Below the pieces are notes generated by a model. The model saw nothing but the letters and a program-made list of their open reading frames with translations, was not told where the DNA came from and searched no databases. Made by a program: the position numbers and the translations under genes. Below, in pieces: positions 15,823 to 24,261 of a DNA stretch of 34,562 nucleotides (its first letter is position 1; the number at the start of each line of letters is the position of its first letter). This stretch comes from Alkaliphilus serpentinus (GTDB lineage: Bacteria; Bacillota; Clostridia; Peptostreptococcales; Natronincolaceae). The stretch is taken from contig NZ_WBZB01000035.1 in assembly GCF_009017255.1 (NCBI RefSeq), forward strand, positions 1 to 34,562. The letters are read 5' to 3'.

Positions 15823-18198
15823 ATGAATGAAAAAAGCTTAAGGGTATTAGAGTACGGTAAAATCATAGAGATGCTTTATGAAAAGTGCACCTCTTCTTTA
15901 GGTAGACAAGTAGTTGAGGAAATGAGGCCCAGTACCGACCTTGAAGAGATTATAAGACTACAGAAGGAAACCAGCGAGGCTCAAGGAATACTAATGCAGA
16001 AGGGTAATGTACCTATTGATGGGATCCATGACATTATACATATGGTAAAAAGAACAGAAATAGGGTCATATCTAGACCCAGGTCAACTACTTACCTTAAA
16101 GGATTCCCTATCGGTGGCCCGTAGAATGAAGGCCTACATGAAGAATGATGGAAAGGATGTTAAATTCCCTATTATTGAAGACTTAGTGGGGGCATTGTTT
16201 TCATTGCGTGAAATCGAAGAAAAGATTAGTAATTGTATTTTAAGTGAGAACGAGATTGCTGATAATGCCAGCCCCCAGCTTAGGGATATTAGAAGAAGTA
16301 TTTCCTCTAAAAATGACTCCATAAGGAATAAGCTGAATGGTATTATATCCTCTACCAATAATCAAAAGTATTTACAAGATGCCATCATCACCATGAGGGG
16401 TGATAGGTATGTTGTCCCTGTTAAACAGGAGCATAGGGGGAATTTTCCAGGACTAATTCATGATCAATCCTCCAGTGGTGCTACCCTCTTTATTGAGCCT
16501 ATGGCAGTGGTTGAGTTAAACAACGAACTGAAGGAGTTAAGGCTTAAAGAAAAGAGAGAGATAGAAAGAATTCTAATGGAGATTTCAGCTATGATAGCTG
16601 ATAAGGCCTATGAGATAAAAAGTAATCAGAAGCTGTTGCAGCAGCTGGATTTTATATTTGCCAAAGGAAAACTATCCATTACCATGAAGGCAATTGAGCC
16701 CAAGCTAAACGCCGATGGAAAAATAAAAATTAAGAGGGCCAGACACCCACTATTGCAGGGGGGTGAGGTGGTTCCTATAACCATTTGGCTAGGGGAGGGC
16801 TTTAAAACCCTTATTATAACTGGCCCTAATACAGGTGGTAAAACCGTTACCCTAAAAACCGTAGGTTTGCTTACGGTAATGGCCCAAAGTGGTCTTCATG
16901 TTCCAGCGGATTTTGGTACCAGCTTATCGGTTTTTCAGCAGGTTTATGCAGATATTGGGGATGAGCAAAGTATTGAGCAAAGTCTAAGTACCTTTTCCTC
17001 TCATATGACCAACATTGTAGACATTTTAAATAATGTAACCCCCAATAGCTTGGTGTTATTCGACGAACTTGGGGCAGGCACAGATCCTGTTGAGGGAGCA
17101 GCTTTGGCCATGGCCATACTAAATCATTTAAGGACTATAGGAAGTAGTGTTATTGCCACCACCCACTATAGTGAACTTAAGCAATTTGCCCTATCCAATG
17201 AAGATATTGAAAATGCCTCGGTGGAATTTAGCTTAGAAACCTTAAGGCCTACCTATAAGCTATTGATTGGTGTTCCTGGAAAGTCCAATGCCTTTGAAAT
17301 TTCTAGAAAACTAGGATTGACGGATGATATAATCAGTGCAGCAAAGGAATTTATTTCAACGGAGGATATCCATTTTGAAGATATTCTCCAAAATATTGAA
17401 ACCAATAGAAGGGCAACGGAAGAAGATCGAGAAGAAGCGAAGAGATTAAAGCTTGAATCAGAGAAACTCTTTTCTCAATATCAAGAAAAGAAGCAGCAGA
17501 TAGATACCCAAAGGGATAAGGTTTTAAAGGAAGCCAAGAAGGAAGCCCAAAAGCTACTGAAGGAAGCTAAGGAGGAGGCTGAAGAAATTATTAAATCCCT
17601 TAGGGAAATGAAGCTGGAGATGGAAGAAAAGGAAATGAATAGACAGGTTGAGATAGCTAGAAAGAAGCTATCTGATAGAATAGATGATATGGGAACTGCT
17701 ACAGAGGAGATTTTTGGTAAGGCCACCAACAAAAAACCTCCAACTAATCTGAAGGCAGGAGAGGCTGTAAACATACTCTCCCTTAACCAACAAGGACATG
17801 TGATAACTCCAGCCGACGAAAATGGAGAGGTTTTGGTGCAGGCGGGTATTATGAAAATCTCTATGCATATCTCAAATTTAGAACGAGTTAAGCAAGATAA
17901 GTCTACAGCAAAGCAATCCGGCGTAGGAAAGATTGTAAAAAATAAGGCCCAAAGCATCAAAAGAGAACTAGACATAAGGGGCTATAACCTAGAAGAGGCA
18001 ATGCTGGAGGTAGATAAGTTCCTTGATGACTGCTATTTAACAGGGATGTCACCTGTTACCATTATCCATGGAGTGGGAACTGGCATCTTAAGCTCAGGTA
18101 TTAAGCAGATGCTAAAGAAAAACAAGCATGTTAAGAGCTACCGAGGAGGACAATATGGTGAAGGCGGAGCAGGGGTAACGGTGGTGGAAGTTAAGTAG
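15823..18198 (+). CDS. mutS2: Endonuclease MutS2
   Basis: 791-residue MutS-family ATPase lacking mismatch domain I, with a C-terminal nuclease. Helical core and clamp (1-320), Walker A TGPNTGGKT (333-341), Walker B with DELGAGTDP (about 415-423), a charged coiled region (about 510-620), and a Smr domain (about 712-791) with LDIRG, IIHGVGTGIL and GGQYGEGGAG. Known roles are suppression of recombination and, in Bacillus, splitting of collided ribosomes. The start is taken at 15823, where GAGGTG (15811-15816) lies six bases upstream; this gives MNEKSLRVLEYGKI, the family N-terminus (B. subtilis 785 residues). It is followed at 35 bases by a DUF523 gene. Confidence 0.94.
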   Translation: MNEKSLRVLEYGKIIEMLYEKCTSSLGRQVVEEMRPSTDLEEIIRLQKETSEAQGILMQKGNVPIDGIHDIIHMVKRTEIGSYLDPGQLLTLKDSLSVARRMKAYMKNDGKDVKFPIIEDLVGALFSLREIEEKISNCILSENEIADNASPQLRDIRRSISSKNDSIRNKLNGIISSTNNQKYLQDAIITMRGDRYVVPVKQEHRGNFPGLIHDQSSSGATLFIEPMAVVELNNELKELRLKEKREIERILMEISAMIADKAYEIKSNQKLLQQLDFIFAKGKLSITMKAIEPKLNADGKIKIKRARHPLLQGGEVVPITIWLGEGFKTLIITGPNTGGKTVTLKTVGLLTVMAQSGLHVPADFGTSLSVFQQVYADIGDEQSIEQSLSTFSSHMTNIVDILNNVTPNSLVLFDELGAGTDPVEGAALAMAILNHLRTIGSSVIATTHYSELKQFALSNEDIENASVEFSLETLRPTYKLLIGVPGKSNAFEISRKLGLTDDIISAAKEFISTEDIHFEDILQNIETNRRATEEDREEAKRLKLESEKLFSQYQEKKQQIDTQRDKVLKEAKKEAQKLLKEAKEEAEEIIKSLREMKLEMEEKEMNRQVEIARKKLSDRIDDMGTATEEIFGKATNKKPPTNLKAGEAVNILSLNQQGHVITPADENGEVLVQAGIMKISMHISNLERVKQDKSTAKQSGVGKIVKNKAQSIKRELDIRGYNLEEAMLEVDKFLDDCYLTGMSPVTIIHGVGTGILSSGIKQMLKKNKHVKSYRGGQYGEGGAGVTVVEVK

Positions 18199-18233
18199 AT
18201 TGAAAAATGAAGGAAGCATGGGGGATATAACAT

Positions 18234-18647
18234 ATGGAAACCATGTTAGTAAGCGCTTGTCTATTGGGGATTGATTGCAAATATTCTGGAGGTAATAACT
18301 ATTCAGAAAAGCTCATGGAGCTTATAAAGTATAAAAAAGCCATACCCATTTGCCCCGAGCAACTGGGAGGCCTTACTACTCCAAGACCTCCTTCAGAAAT
18401 TCAAGATGGTGAGGGAGGCGAGGTTCTAGCTGGTAAAGCTAAGGTGGTGACAGCATCCGGCAAAGATGTTACAGATGCCTTTATCAAGGGTGCTGAGGAA
18501 TCCTTAAAAATCGCCAAGCTATACGGTGCTACTACAGCCATCTTAAAATCCCTTAGTCCATCCTGTGGCTGTGGGACCATCTATGATGGAAGCTTCAGTA
18601 ACACTAAGAAATTAGGCAATGGGGTTACAACAGCATTATTACTTTAA
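18234..18647 (+). CDS. DUF523 family protein (YbbK-like)
   Basis: 137-residue cytosolic protein of a cysteine-rich family of unknown function. Visible marks: SACLLGIDCKYSGG (7-20) with two cysteines, ICPEQLGGLTTPRPPSEI (about 38-55), and SPSCGCGTIYDGSF (about 108-121). The conserved cysteines suggest a metal or cluster site, which is unproven. GGGGGAT precedes the ATG. It is 35 bases after mutS2 and probably co-transcribed; no clear terminator follows it. Confidence 0.85.
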   Translation: METMLVSACLLGIDCKYSGGNNYSEKLMELIKYKKAIPICPEQLGGLTTPRPPSEIQDGEGGEVLAGKAKVVTASGKDVTDAFIKGAEESLKIAKLYGATTAILKSLSPSCGCGTIYDGSFSNTKKLGNGVTTALLL

Positions 18648-18770
18648 AATGGAATAAGGGTATTGACAGAGGAGGATATTTAGCAACAGCTATATTTCAT
18701 TCAACCGATTAGTTATTGTTTTTTAGGATATAAATTCTATAGGACAACTATTTTAAGGAGGGAAAAGAAA

Positions 18771-19361
18771 ATGAAAAAATGGATTTCTTTATCTGTTGGG
18801 GTTCTGATGATTTTTAGTTTAGCTGCCTGCTCCAATAAGGTACAAGCCGATGATAATGATCAACAGGATAATCAACAGGAGGTTCCTATTGGTGAGAATG
18901 TGAATCCTCCAGAGACAGAAGAGGAAGCAGAAGAATTAGTATATGTATTATACCTCAAACAGAAGAATTTACCATATATCTTCCCTGACAGCTTTAGTAT
19001 CATGGAGGATGATTATAGATTAGCAGATACAACCTTTGAGGAGTTTGTTATGAAGGAGTTAATTAATCAAGAGGATTTTGATGAACTTATGAATCCAATT
19101 CCCCCAGGAACTAGGGTCTTGTCAGTAACAATGGATGATAATACTGCCATTGTGGATTTATCTGAGGAGTTTGAAACAGGAATGATTGGAACAAAGAAGG
19201 ACGTTGAGGCTACGGTTGCTATAATCGTGAATACACTAACCACCCTAGAAGGAATTGATAAAGTGCAAATTCTTGTGGAGGGAGAAGCCCTAACAGATTT
19301 AAAGGGTGTTGACTTAAGCAAGCCCTTTGAGTTTATAACGGATTTCTACATGGAAAAATAA
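18771..19361 (+). CDS. GerMN-domain lipoprotein
   Basis: 196 residues. A lipoprotein signal peptide (hydrophobic stretch, then SLAAC with C20) is followed by an acidic, glutamine-rich linker (27-55) and a single GerMN domain (about 56-190; LYLKQKNLPYIFP, PPGTRVLSVTMDDNTAIVDLSEEF, TLTTLEGIDKVQILVEG). The GerMN domain of Bacillus GerM is involved in spore formation and germination, with wall-associated roles. Many clostridial lipoproteins carry only one copy, as here, and their function is unknown. RBS AAGGAGGGA. A terminator follows at 19420-19452. Confidence 0.82.
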   Translation: MKKWISLSVGVLMIFSLAACSNKVQADDNDQQDNQQEVPIGENVNPPETEEEAEELVYVLYLKQKNLPYIFPDSFSIMEDDYRLADTTFEEFVMKELINQEDFDELMNPIPPGTRVLSVTMDDNTAIVDLSEEFETGMIGTKKDVEATVAIIVNTLTTLEGIDKVQILVEGEALTDLKGVDLSKPFEFITDFYMEK

Positions 19362-19401
19362 TTGAAATTCAAAATTCCAAATTGAAAGTTGAAAATTGAA
19401 G
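19360..19401. repeat. Heptamer-period repeat beginning at the GerMN stop codon
   Basis: Six consecutive 7-mers: AATTGAA, ATTCAAA, ATTCCAA, ATTGAAA, GTTGAAA, ATTGAAG. The units are degenerate but keep exact period 7. The first unit uses the last two bases of the stop codon. Confidence 0.5.
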
Positions 19402-19419
19402 AAAATCAAATATTAAATA

Positions 19420-19452
19420 AAAAAATACACCGTCAAAATCGGTGTATTTTTT
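19420..19452 (+). terminator. Terminator of the GerMN lipoprotein gene
   Basis: AATACACCG (19424-19432) pairs with CGGTGTATT (19440-19448) around a 7-base loop; an A run upstream and a T run downstream extend the stem, so it could work in both directions. Confidence 0.85.
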
Positions 19453-19491
19453 CAGACAAAAAATAGAATCCTTCGTATATATGATAGAAGC

Positions 19492-19519
19492 AATTAAGAA
19501 TTAAGAATTAAGAATTAAA
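19492..19519. repeat. Heptamer tandem repeat (AATTAAG type)
   Basis: Three exact AATTAAG units, then AATTAAA, period 7. Same unit as 3385-3405. Confidence 0.7.
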
Positions 19520-19562
19520 ATGCTAATAAGATCTTTTAAATTTGCTATGCAAATTTTACTTA

Positions 19563-19625
19563 ATTCAACATTCAACATTCAACATTCAACATTTAACATT
19601 TGGCATTTGACATTCAACATTGAAC
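19563..19625. repeat. Heptamer tandem repeat (ATTCAAC type), nine units
   Basis: Four exact ATTCAAC units are followed by ATTTAAC, ATTTGGC, ATTTGAC, ATTCAAC and ATTGAAC, all in period 7. It lies 30 bases before the DUF4097 start codon. The reverse complement of the same unit occurs at 25974-25998. Confidence 0.8.
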
Positions 19626-19655
19626 AATTATACCTAGAAGGGAAGGATTATAAAA

Positions 19656-20612
19656 ATGAAAAGGAATCTTATTTTGGGGTTGACCCTAGTGATGCTAATA
19701 GCCATACTTTCATCTGGCTGTACAATTGAAATTAATAATGTAAAAAGGGATATAGATAGAATAGGTGATTTTATAGATCCTTTTTCAGAGAACTATGACA
19801 AAATCGAAAGCTTTCAGCAGGACTTTGGGGCTATAGAGGTATTGGAGATTGAAAATAGCGTAGGAACAATAGAAATTGATAAGGCCAGTGGTAGTAGCGG
19901 GTTTTTAAGCTATGATATAAAGGTTAAATCAAGACTTGGCAATGAAAAGGATGTAGAAGAGGCTATTAAGAGCATTACAGTTGACATAGTGGAGGAGGGT
20001 AATAGACTTACCATTAAGGTAGACCATGATAGGGATTTAGGGGATATATTTGAGAATAGAGTTGTAGATTTTAAAATATCTCTTCCTGACACTGTTAAAA
20101 TGGTAGGAATCAATAATAGCGTTGGTTCTGTTGATATAAAGAATCTGCAGCTGGAGGAGTTAGATTTAAAGGTTAGTGTTGGTGAAATTACATTAACTGA
20201 TATCATTACCAATGACTCGGATATCAACAGCAGCACAGGAAGCATCAATATCTACCATTCACAAATCGGAGGTAAGATAAATACTTCTACCGGGAGTATT
20301 GAATTTGTAGAAGGAACCCTTATGGGTGATAGTGAGGTAACCACATCAATTGGTTCCATTAACATTTCAGCAAACCTTGAAAGCAGTGGTACCTACAATT
20401 TTGTTAGCAAAACTGGATCCATAGAATTGTATCCTAATGAAGACTTTTCCTTTAAACTTGATGCTAAAGTAAACTTAGGCAGTATAGATGTTGACTTACC
20501 CATGAGCGACACCTTTTCCGATAAGGGAGAATTTAGGGGAACAAGGCTTGATGGGAAGGCTATGGTTTATGTGAATACCGATATCGGTAGTGTGGAAATC
20601 GGCAGTAAATAA
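19656..20612 (+). CDS. DUF4097-type beta-helix lipoprotein
   Basis: 318 residues. A lipoprotein signal with SSGC (C22) precedes a short linker (25-50) and a long repetitive beta-strand region of the DUF4097 (putative adhesin) type. It contains recurring turns such as SVGTIEI, SVGSVDI, STGSINI, STGSIEF, SIGSINI, KTGSIEL, NLGSIDV and DIGSVEI, about every 15-25 residues, as expected for a right-handed beta-helix. AAGGGAAGGA precedes the ATG at 19656. Likely displayed on the outer face of the membrane; the ligand is unknown. A longer frame beginning at 19520 in another register crosses the heptamer repeats and is not coding. Confidence 0.8.
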   Translation: MKRNLILGLTLVMLIAILSSGCTIEINNVKRDIDRIGDFIDPFSENYDKIESFQQDFGAIEVLEIENSVGTIEIDKASGSSGFLSYDIKVKSRLGNEKDVEEAIKSITVDIVEEGNRLTIKVDHDRDLGDIFENRVVDFKISLPDTVKMVGINNSVGSVDIKNLQLEELDLKVSVGEITLTDIITNDSDINSSTGSINIYHSQIGGKINTSTGSIEFVEGTLMGDSEVTTSIGSINISANLESSGTYNFVSKTGSIELYPNEDFSFKLDAKVNLGSIDVDLPMSDTFSDKGEFRGTRLDGKAMVYVNTDIGSVEIGSK

Positions 20613-20645
20613 GTGGTAGTTAATATTAATTAATGCATAAAAATA

Positions 20646-20674
20646 TTGCATTCAGTAAGAATATATGATATATT
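20646..20674 (+). promoter_or_regulatory. Sigma-A promoter of the argS T-box leader
   Basis: TTGCAT (20646-20651), 17 bases, TATATT (20669-20674), placing the transcript start just before the T-box stem I. Confidence 0.5.
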
Positions 20675-20694
20675 ATTTTGAAAATATAGGATGT

Positions 20695-20919
20695 AACACG
20701 ATGATGAGGAGAGTAAATGTATTAAGTGTTTTAGCGAGCCAGAGTTGGTGAAAGTCTGGTACATTGATACCTTGAAGCGCACCTCTGAGGATAGGCCTGA
20801 AGCTAGTAGGGTTCTGCGGTTTCCACCGTTATCTGGAGTAGAGTGGGCAGAAATGCCAATAAGAGTGGTAACACGGGAGTAAGCTCTCGTCTCTTGATTT
20901 TAGAGACGGGGGCTTTTTA
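20695..20919 (+). ncRNA. T-box riboswitch, arginine type
   Basis: Stem I carries the GAGAGTA motif (20710 region) and AGCGAGCC (20733-20740). The specifier loop reads GAAG-CGC-ACC with CGC (Arg) at 20778-20780. The conserved T-box sequence AGAGTGGTAACACG is at 20862-20875 with the TGGT bulge that pairs with tRNA 3' ACCA. A terminator stem GCTCTCGTCTCT / AGAGACGGGGGC (20884-20895, 20903-20914) and T run follow. Uncharged tRNA-Arg should prevent termination and switch on argS. Confidence 0.92.
20884..20919 (+). terminator. Regulated terminator of the argS T-box
   Basis: A 12-bp stem with two G-T wobbles, 7-base loop, then TTTTT (20915-20919). Its left arm follows directly on the T-box sequence, as needed for the alternative antiterminator. 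Confidence 0.85.
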
Positions 20920-20947
20920 TATTTAATTTTAAAGGAGGTAAGGATTT

Positions 20948-22645
20948 ATGGATTTTAAGAAAAATTTAAGTGAGCTTTTACATCAGCAAGTAAAGGAGCT
21001 TAGTATCGAGGATATAATGCTAGCCATTGAAATCCCTAAAAACGCCGAAATGGGGGATTTTGCATTTCCTTGCTTTAAGCTTTCAAAAACTTTAAGAAAG
21101 GCACCCAACGTTATAGCACAAGATTTGGCTGGTGGAATAGAACTACCAAGGGAATTCGAGAAGGTTGAGGTTGCTGGAGGTTATTTGAATTTTTTTGCTA
21201 ATAAAGCTTATTTTGCTGGTTTGGTAATTAAGGAAGTTATAGAGCAGAAGCAAAATTATGGTAGAAATACATTAGGCAAAGGAAAAAATGTTATAGTTGA
21301 ATTCTCCTCACCTAACATTGCAAAACCCTTTCATATTGGTCATATAAGAACAACTGTAATTGGTAATTCCCTATATAAAATATATGATTTTTTAGGCTAC
21401 AATACCATTACTATTAATCATTTGGGAGATTATGGTACCCAATTTGGCAAGCTTATTGTAGCATTTAAAGCTTGGGGTAATGAGGAAGAGGTAAAAGCTA
21501 ATCCGATACCATCCTTACTTAAGCTATATGTTAAATTTCATGAAGAAGCAGAAGAAAACCCACAGCTAGAAGACGAAGGTAGGCTATGGTTTAAGAAATT
21601 AGAAGAGGGTGATGATGAAGCTTTACGTTTATGGCAATGGTTTAGAGATGTCAGCTTAGAAGAGTTTAATAGAGTATATAAAATGTTAAATATTTCATTT
21701 GATTCCTTGGCTGGAGAAAGCTTTTATTCAGACAAGATGCCTCGGGTCGTTAAGATGATGGAAGAGAAAGGTATTTTACAAGAGTCCAAGGGTGCTGATA
21801 TTGTTGACTTAGAACCATATGGAATGCCACCTGCATTAATAAGAAAAAGTGATGGTTCTACATTATATATAACCAGAGATTTAGCGGCTGCAATTTATAG
21901 AAAAGAAGCCTATGATTTTTATAAAAATATATATGTCGTTGGGTCTCAGCAAAATCTACATTTCCAACAATGGAAAAAAATATTAGAACTGATGGGGAAA
22001 GAATGGGCAGAGGATTGTATTCACGTTTCCTTTGGTCTAGTTAGTCTAGAAGAGGGCACTATTGCTACTAGAAAAGGAAGAGTAGTTTTTCTAGAAGATG
22101 TTTTAAAGAAAGCTATTGAAAAAACAAAAGAAATAATAACCGATAAAAACCCTGATATAAACAATTTAGATGAGATTGCAGCTGATGTAGGAATAGGTGC
22201 TGTAGTTTTTCAAGAGTTATCCAACAATAGAATAAAGGATTATACATTTTCTTGGGATAAGGTGCTGAACTTCGAAGGGGAAACAGGACCATATGTTCAA
22301 TATACCCATGCTAGGGCCTCCAGTGTCTTAAGAAGGGCAGAAGGTCAAATTACCGATAACTTTGATGGCAGTAAGCTAACGGATGAGGTAAGTATGGCTG
22401 TAGTTAAACTAATTCAGCAGTTCCCAGAGGTTATCTTAGACGCTCAAAGAAAAAATGAGCCATCCATCATAACGAGACATATTATAGATATTGCCCAATC
22501 CTTTAACCGCTTCTATCACGATCACCCAATCTTGGTTGATGATGAAGAGGTTAAGAAGGCTAGATTGGCATTGGTTTATGGAGTTAAGCAGGTTATCTAC
22601 ACTGGCCTTTATCTACTAGGAATAAAAGCACCAGAAAAAATGTAA
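20948..22645 (+). CDS. argS: Arginyl-tRNA synthetase
   Basis: 565-residue class I synthetase charging tRNA-Arg. N-terminal Add1 domain (1-110, with NAEMGDFAFPCF), HIGH-type motif FHIGHIRTT (about 127-136) after SSPNIAKP, catalytic Rossmann core with YITRDLAAAIYR (about 307-318) and the GLVSLEEGTIATRKG loop (about 361-375) that stands in for KMSKS, and an anticodon-binding helical domain starting with YVQYTHARASSVLRR. RBS AAAGGAGGTAAGG. Controlled by the T-box upstream; a strong terminator follows, so it is monocistronic. Confidence 0.96.
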   Translation: MDFKKNLSELLHQQVKELSIEDIMLAIEIPKNAEMGDFAFPCFKLSKTLRKAPNVIAQDLAGGIELPREFEKVEVAGGYLNFFANKAYFAGLVIKEVIEQKQNYGRNTLGKGKNVIVEFSSPNIAKPFHIGHIRTTVIGNSLYKIYDFLGYNTITINHLGDYGTQFGKLIVAFKAWGNEEEVKANPIPSLLKLYVKFHEEAEENPQLEDEGRLWFKKLEEGDDEALRLWQWFRDVSLEEFNRVYKMLNISFDSLAGESFYSDKMPRVVKMMEEKGILQESKGADIVDLEPYGMPPALIRKSDGSTLYITRDLAAAIYRKEAYDFYKNIYVVGSQQNLHFQQWKKILELMGKEWAEDCIHVSFGLVSLEEGTIATRKGRVVFLEDVLKKAIEKTKEIITDKNPDINNLDEIAADVGIGAVVFQELSNNRIKDYTFSWDKVLNFEGETGPYVQYTHARASSVLRRAEGQITDNFDGSKLTDEVSMAVVKLIQQFPEVILDAQRKNEPSIITRHIIDIAQSFNRFYHDHPILVDDEEVKKARLALVYGVKQVIYTGLYLLGIKAPEKM

Positions 22646-22661
22646 AAAATGCAAAGGAAAT

Positions 22662-22695
22662 AGCTAAAAGCGTCTAATGGACGCTTTTAGCTTTA
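22662..22695 (+). terminator. Terminator of argS
   Basis: Perfect 13-bp stem AGCTAAAAGCGTC / GACGCTTTTAGCT with a 5-base loop, then TTT. Confidence 0.85.
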
Positions 22696-22802
22696 TATTC
22701 TTATTTACTATAATTAGTCTTTACTCTATTATACCTTTCTTTTGGTTTTACCCATGGGATTTGATTTTATGGTAAGAGGCCTATAATTTTGAGTGTGTTC
22801 CA

Positions 22803-22823
22803 ATTATTCATTATTCATTATTA
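22803..22823. repeat. Heptamer tandem repeat (ATTATTC type)
   Basis: ATTATTC, ATTATTC, ATTATTA, exact period 7, in the gap between argS and the ADP-ribosylglycohydrolase-like gene. Confidence 0.55.
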
Positions 22824-22909
22824 ATTGATGTTTCATAAAAACTTGTTTATTTGATGGAAATTGTATAACATTAGTATGTATGGATTACAGAACTGTAAAG
22901 GAAGATATT

Positions 22910-24052
22910 ATGAAGATTGAAGATAGAATTAGAAATTCCTATACTTTAATGGCCTATGGAGATGCTTTAGGCTTTGTCTATGAAAATACAGGGAAGATGG
23001 ATTTTGGTGACTTTTCTGGCGATTGGGATGAAGAAAATAAGATTCATTTTCCTTCTGGACAGTGGAGTGATTTAACTCAGTTGATGCTGATAACCACCAA
23101 ATCCTTGCTGGATGATGAAGGTGGCTTAAGGATTGCTATCGATTATAATCGTTTTTCTGAGGAGCTTAACTATTATCAATATTATAGAAATGGTTATCCA
23201 AGGCATATTATAAAGGCTATAGAATCTAGAGAGCTTTGTAAGGAAGAAGCATATCAAAAGGATGTTAGGGGATATGGAATTTCTCGAGTAGGGGCAATCA
23301 TTTTAGCCAACAAGAATTTTACCCAAGGCTTAGAAGAAACCTACAAGAACATCTGCTACTTTAACAAACATCCTCAGGTGATACTAACGGGTTTAATTAT
23401 AGCCAGGATATTCTATCTTTTGCTGGAGTATGGGGATTTCAGTAGAGAAGAGCTATTGCAAAGAATAAAGGAATTTTTAATAGAGTTAAATGTTAAGGGA
23501 TTACTGGAAAATAACAAGGAGCTGAAATATCTATTAGCCTTTGAACAGGAAAGGGTAAATTACCTAATTGATTTAGATCGCTTAATCAAGGAGGATAAAA
23601 TTACATTTGTGAATAATAGCTGGAGCTGCAAAAACATGCTTTTTGGAGGGCTTATTAATTATTGGAGGATCTTAAAGCTGGAAGGCTTGTATACTGAAGG
23701 AATTCCTTCCGATGATATTAAGGAATCCTTAATGCTGGCTTATGGTTTAGCTGGCCTAAATAAAGATTTGAACATTAAGACACTTTCTAATGTTACGAAT
23801 TTATCCTTTATAGATAGTATGGGGGAATATACAGCAAAGCTGAGGAATTATAAAGTAAGCAAAAAGCCATATGTAGCCAGCGGTAATGATGACAATATAT
23901 TCAATCTAGAGGTCGGTAAACCTTTTAAACATGATATATTTAATGTCAGTAGAATATTGGAGAAAACCATAAGGAAGGGCTATCTTTATCTTCGCTTGGA
24001 GAATAAAACCGGGAGTTATCTTCTAATAAAAAAAGACAGCTCAGACTGTTGA
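22910..24052 (+). CDS. ADP-ribosylglycohydrolase-like protein, probably degenerate; 3' end altered by repeat insertion
   Basis: 380 residues related to the DraG/ARH fold: AYGDALGFVYE (15-25) matches the family GDALG start, and QWSDLTQLML (51-60) occupies the place of the metal-binding T/S-D-D-T motif. The second aspartate is replaced by L55, and no second DD site is evident near the C-terminus, so hydrolase activity is doubtful. The ATG at 22910 is used because AAAGGAAG (22897-22904) precedes it; an in-frame ATG at 22880 has no site. The last codons (SDC) and the stop come from the left end of a palindromic repeat; the duplicated copy at 24241 shows the older ending was KKDSY. Confidence 0.62.
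   Translation: MKIEDRIRNSYTLMAYGDALGFVYENTGKMDFGDFSGDWDEENKIHFPSGQWSDLTQLMLITTKSLLDDEGGLRIAIDYNRFSEELNYYQYYRNGYPRHIIKAIESRELCKEEAYQKDVRGYGISRVGAIILANKNFTQGLEETYKNICYFNKHPQVILTGLIIARIFYLLLEYGDFSREELLQRIKEFLIELNVKGLLENNKELKYLLAFEQERVNYLIDLDRLIKEDKITFVNNSWSCKNMLFGGLINYWRILKLEGLYTEGIPSDDIKESLMLAYGLAGLNKDLNIKTLSNVTNLSFIDSMGEYTAKLRNYKVSKKPYVASGNDDNIFNLEVGKPFKHDIFNVSRILEKTIRKGYLYLRLENKTGSYLLIKKDSSDC
24021..24041. repeat. Left copy of a 21-bp direct repeat flanking the inserted element
   Basis: This 21-mer (TTCTAATA, then AAAAAGACAGCT) is repeated exactly at 24241-24261. The two copies bracket the palindromic element and its trailing piece, as a target duplication would, although 21 bp is unusually long. 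Confidence 0.75.
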
Positions 24053-24206
24053 AAAACGATCATATTCTTTGTTACTGCAGAAACCTTGCACTTTCATTAA
24101 CCCCTGAGAGACAGACCCTACCATATTACAGCCTTGCGTATTTCTGTATACGCTGCAACCGCTGGATTTCCTTGCGCCTCGACTCTAATAGCTTTTGAAC
24201 AGTCTG
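24042..24206. mobile_element. MITE-like palindromic repeat, copy 2
   Basis: It starts CAGACTGTTGA (24042-24052) and ends TGAACAGTCTG (24206), the same inverted ends with the same single mismatch as copy 1. The right half aligns closely with 9199-9267 (CTGTATACG, ACCGCTGG, TTGCGCCT). The left half has an extra ~40 bases. A degenerate left-half piece follows (24212-24240), as at copy 1. No ORF. Confidence 0.75.
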
Positions 24207-24240
24207 GATTTTGTCTACTGCAAACTCAGCTGCCTTCTAA

Positions 24241-24261
24241 TTCTAATAAAAAAAGACAGCT
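24241..24261. repeat. Right copy of the 21-bp direct repeat
   Basis: Exact duplicate of 24021-24041. In this copy the reading frame continues AGC TAT TAA, and the following bases complete a terminator hairpin, so this is the ancestral junction. Confidence 0.75.

Noticed and set aside
17481-17975. 164-codon minus-strand frame inside mutS2
   Set aside because: It is antisense to the coiled-coil and Smr part of mutS2; its Ser/Phe-rich product is the mirror of Glu/Lys-rich codons. No ribosome site.
19492-19625. CRISPR array suggested by regular short repeats
   Set aside because: Units are 7 bp with no spacers and no cas genes nearby; they are simple tandem heptamers.
19520-19729. 69-codon plus-strand frame before the DUF4097 gene
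   Set aside because: It runs through period-7 repeats and overlaps the lipoprotein signal in another frame; no ribosome site.
19910-20248. 112-codon minus-strand frame inside the DUF4097 gene
   Set aside because: Arises from the repetitive beta-helix coding sequence; no independent evidence.
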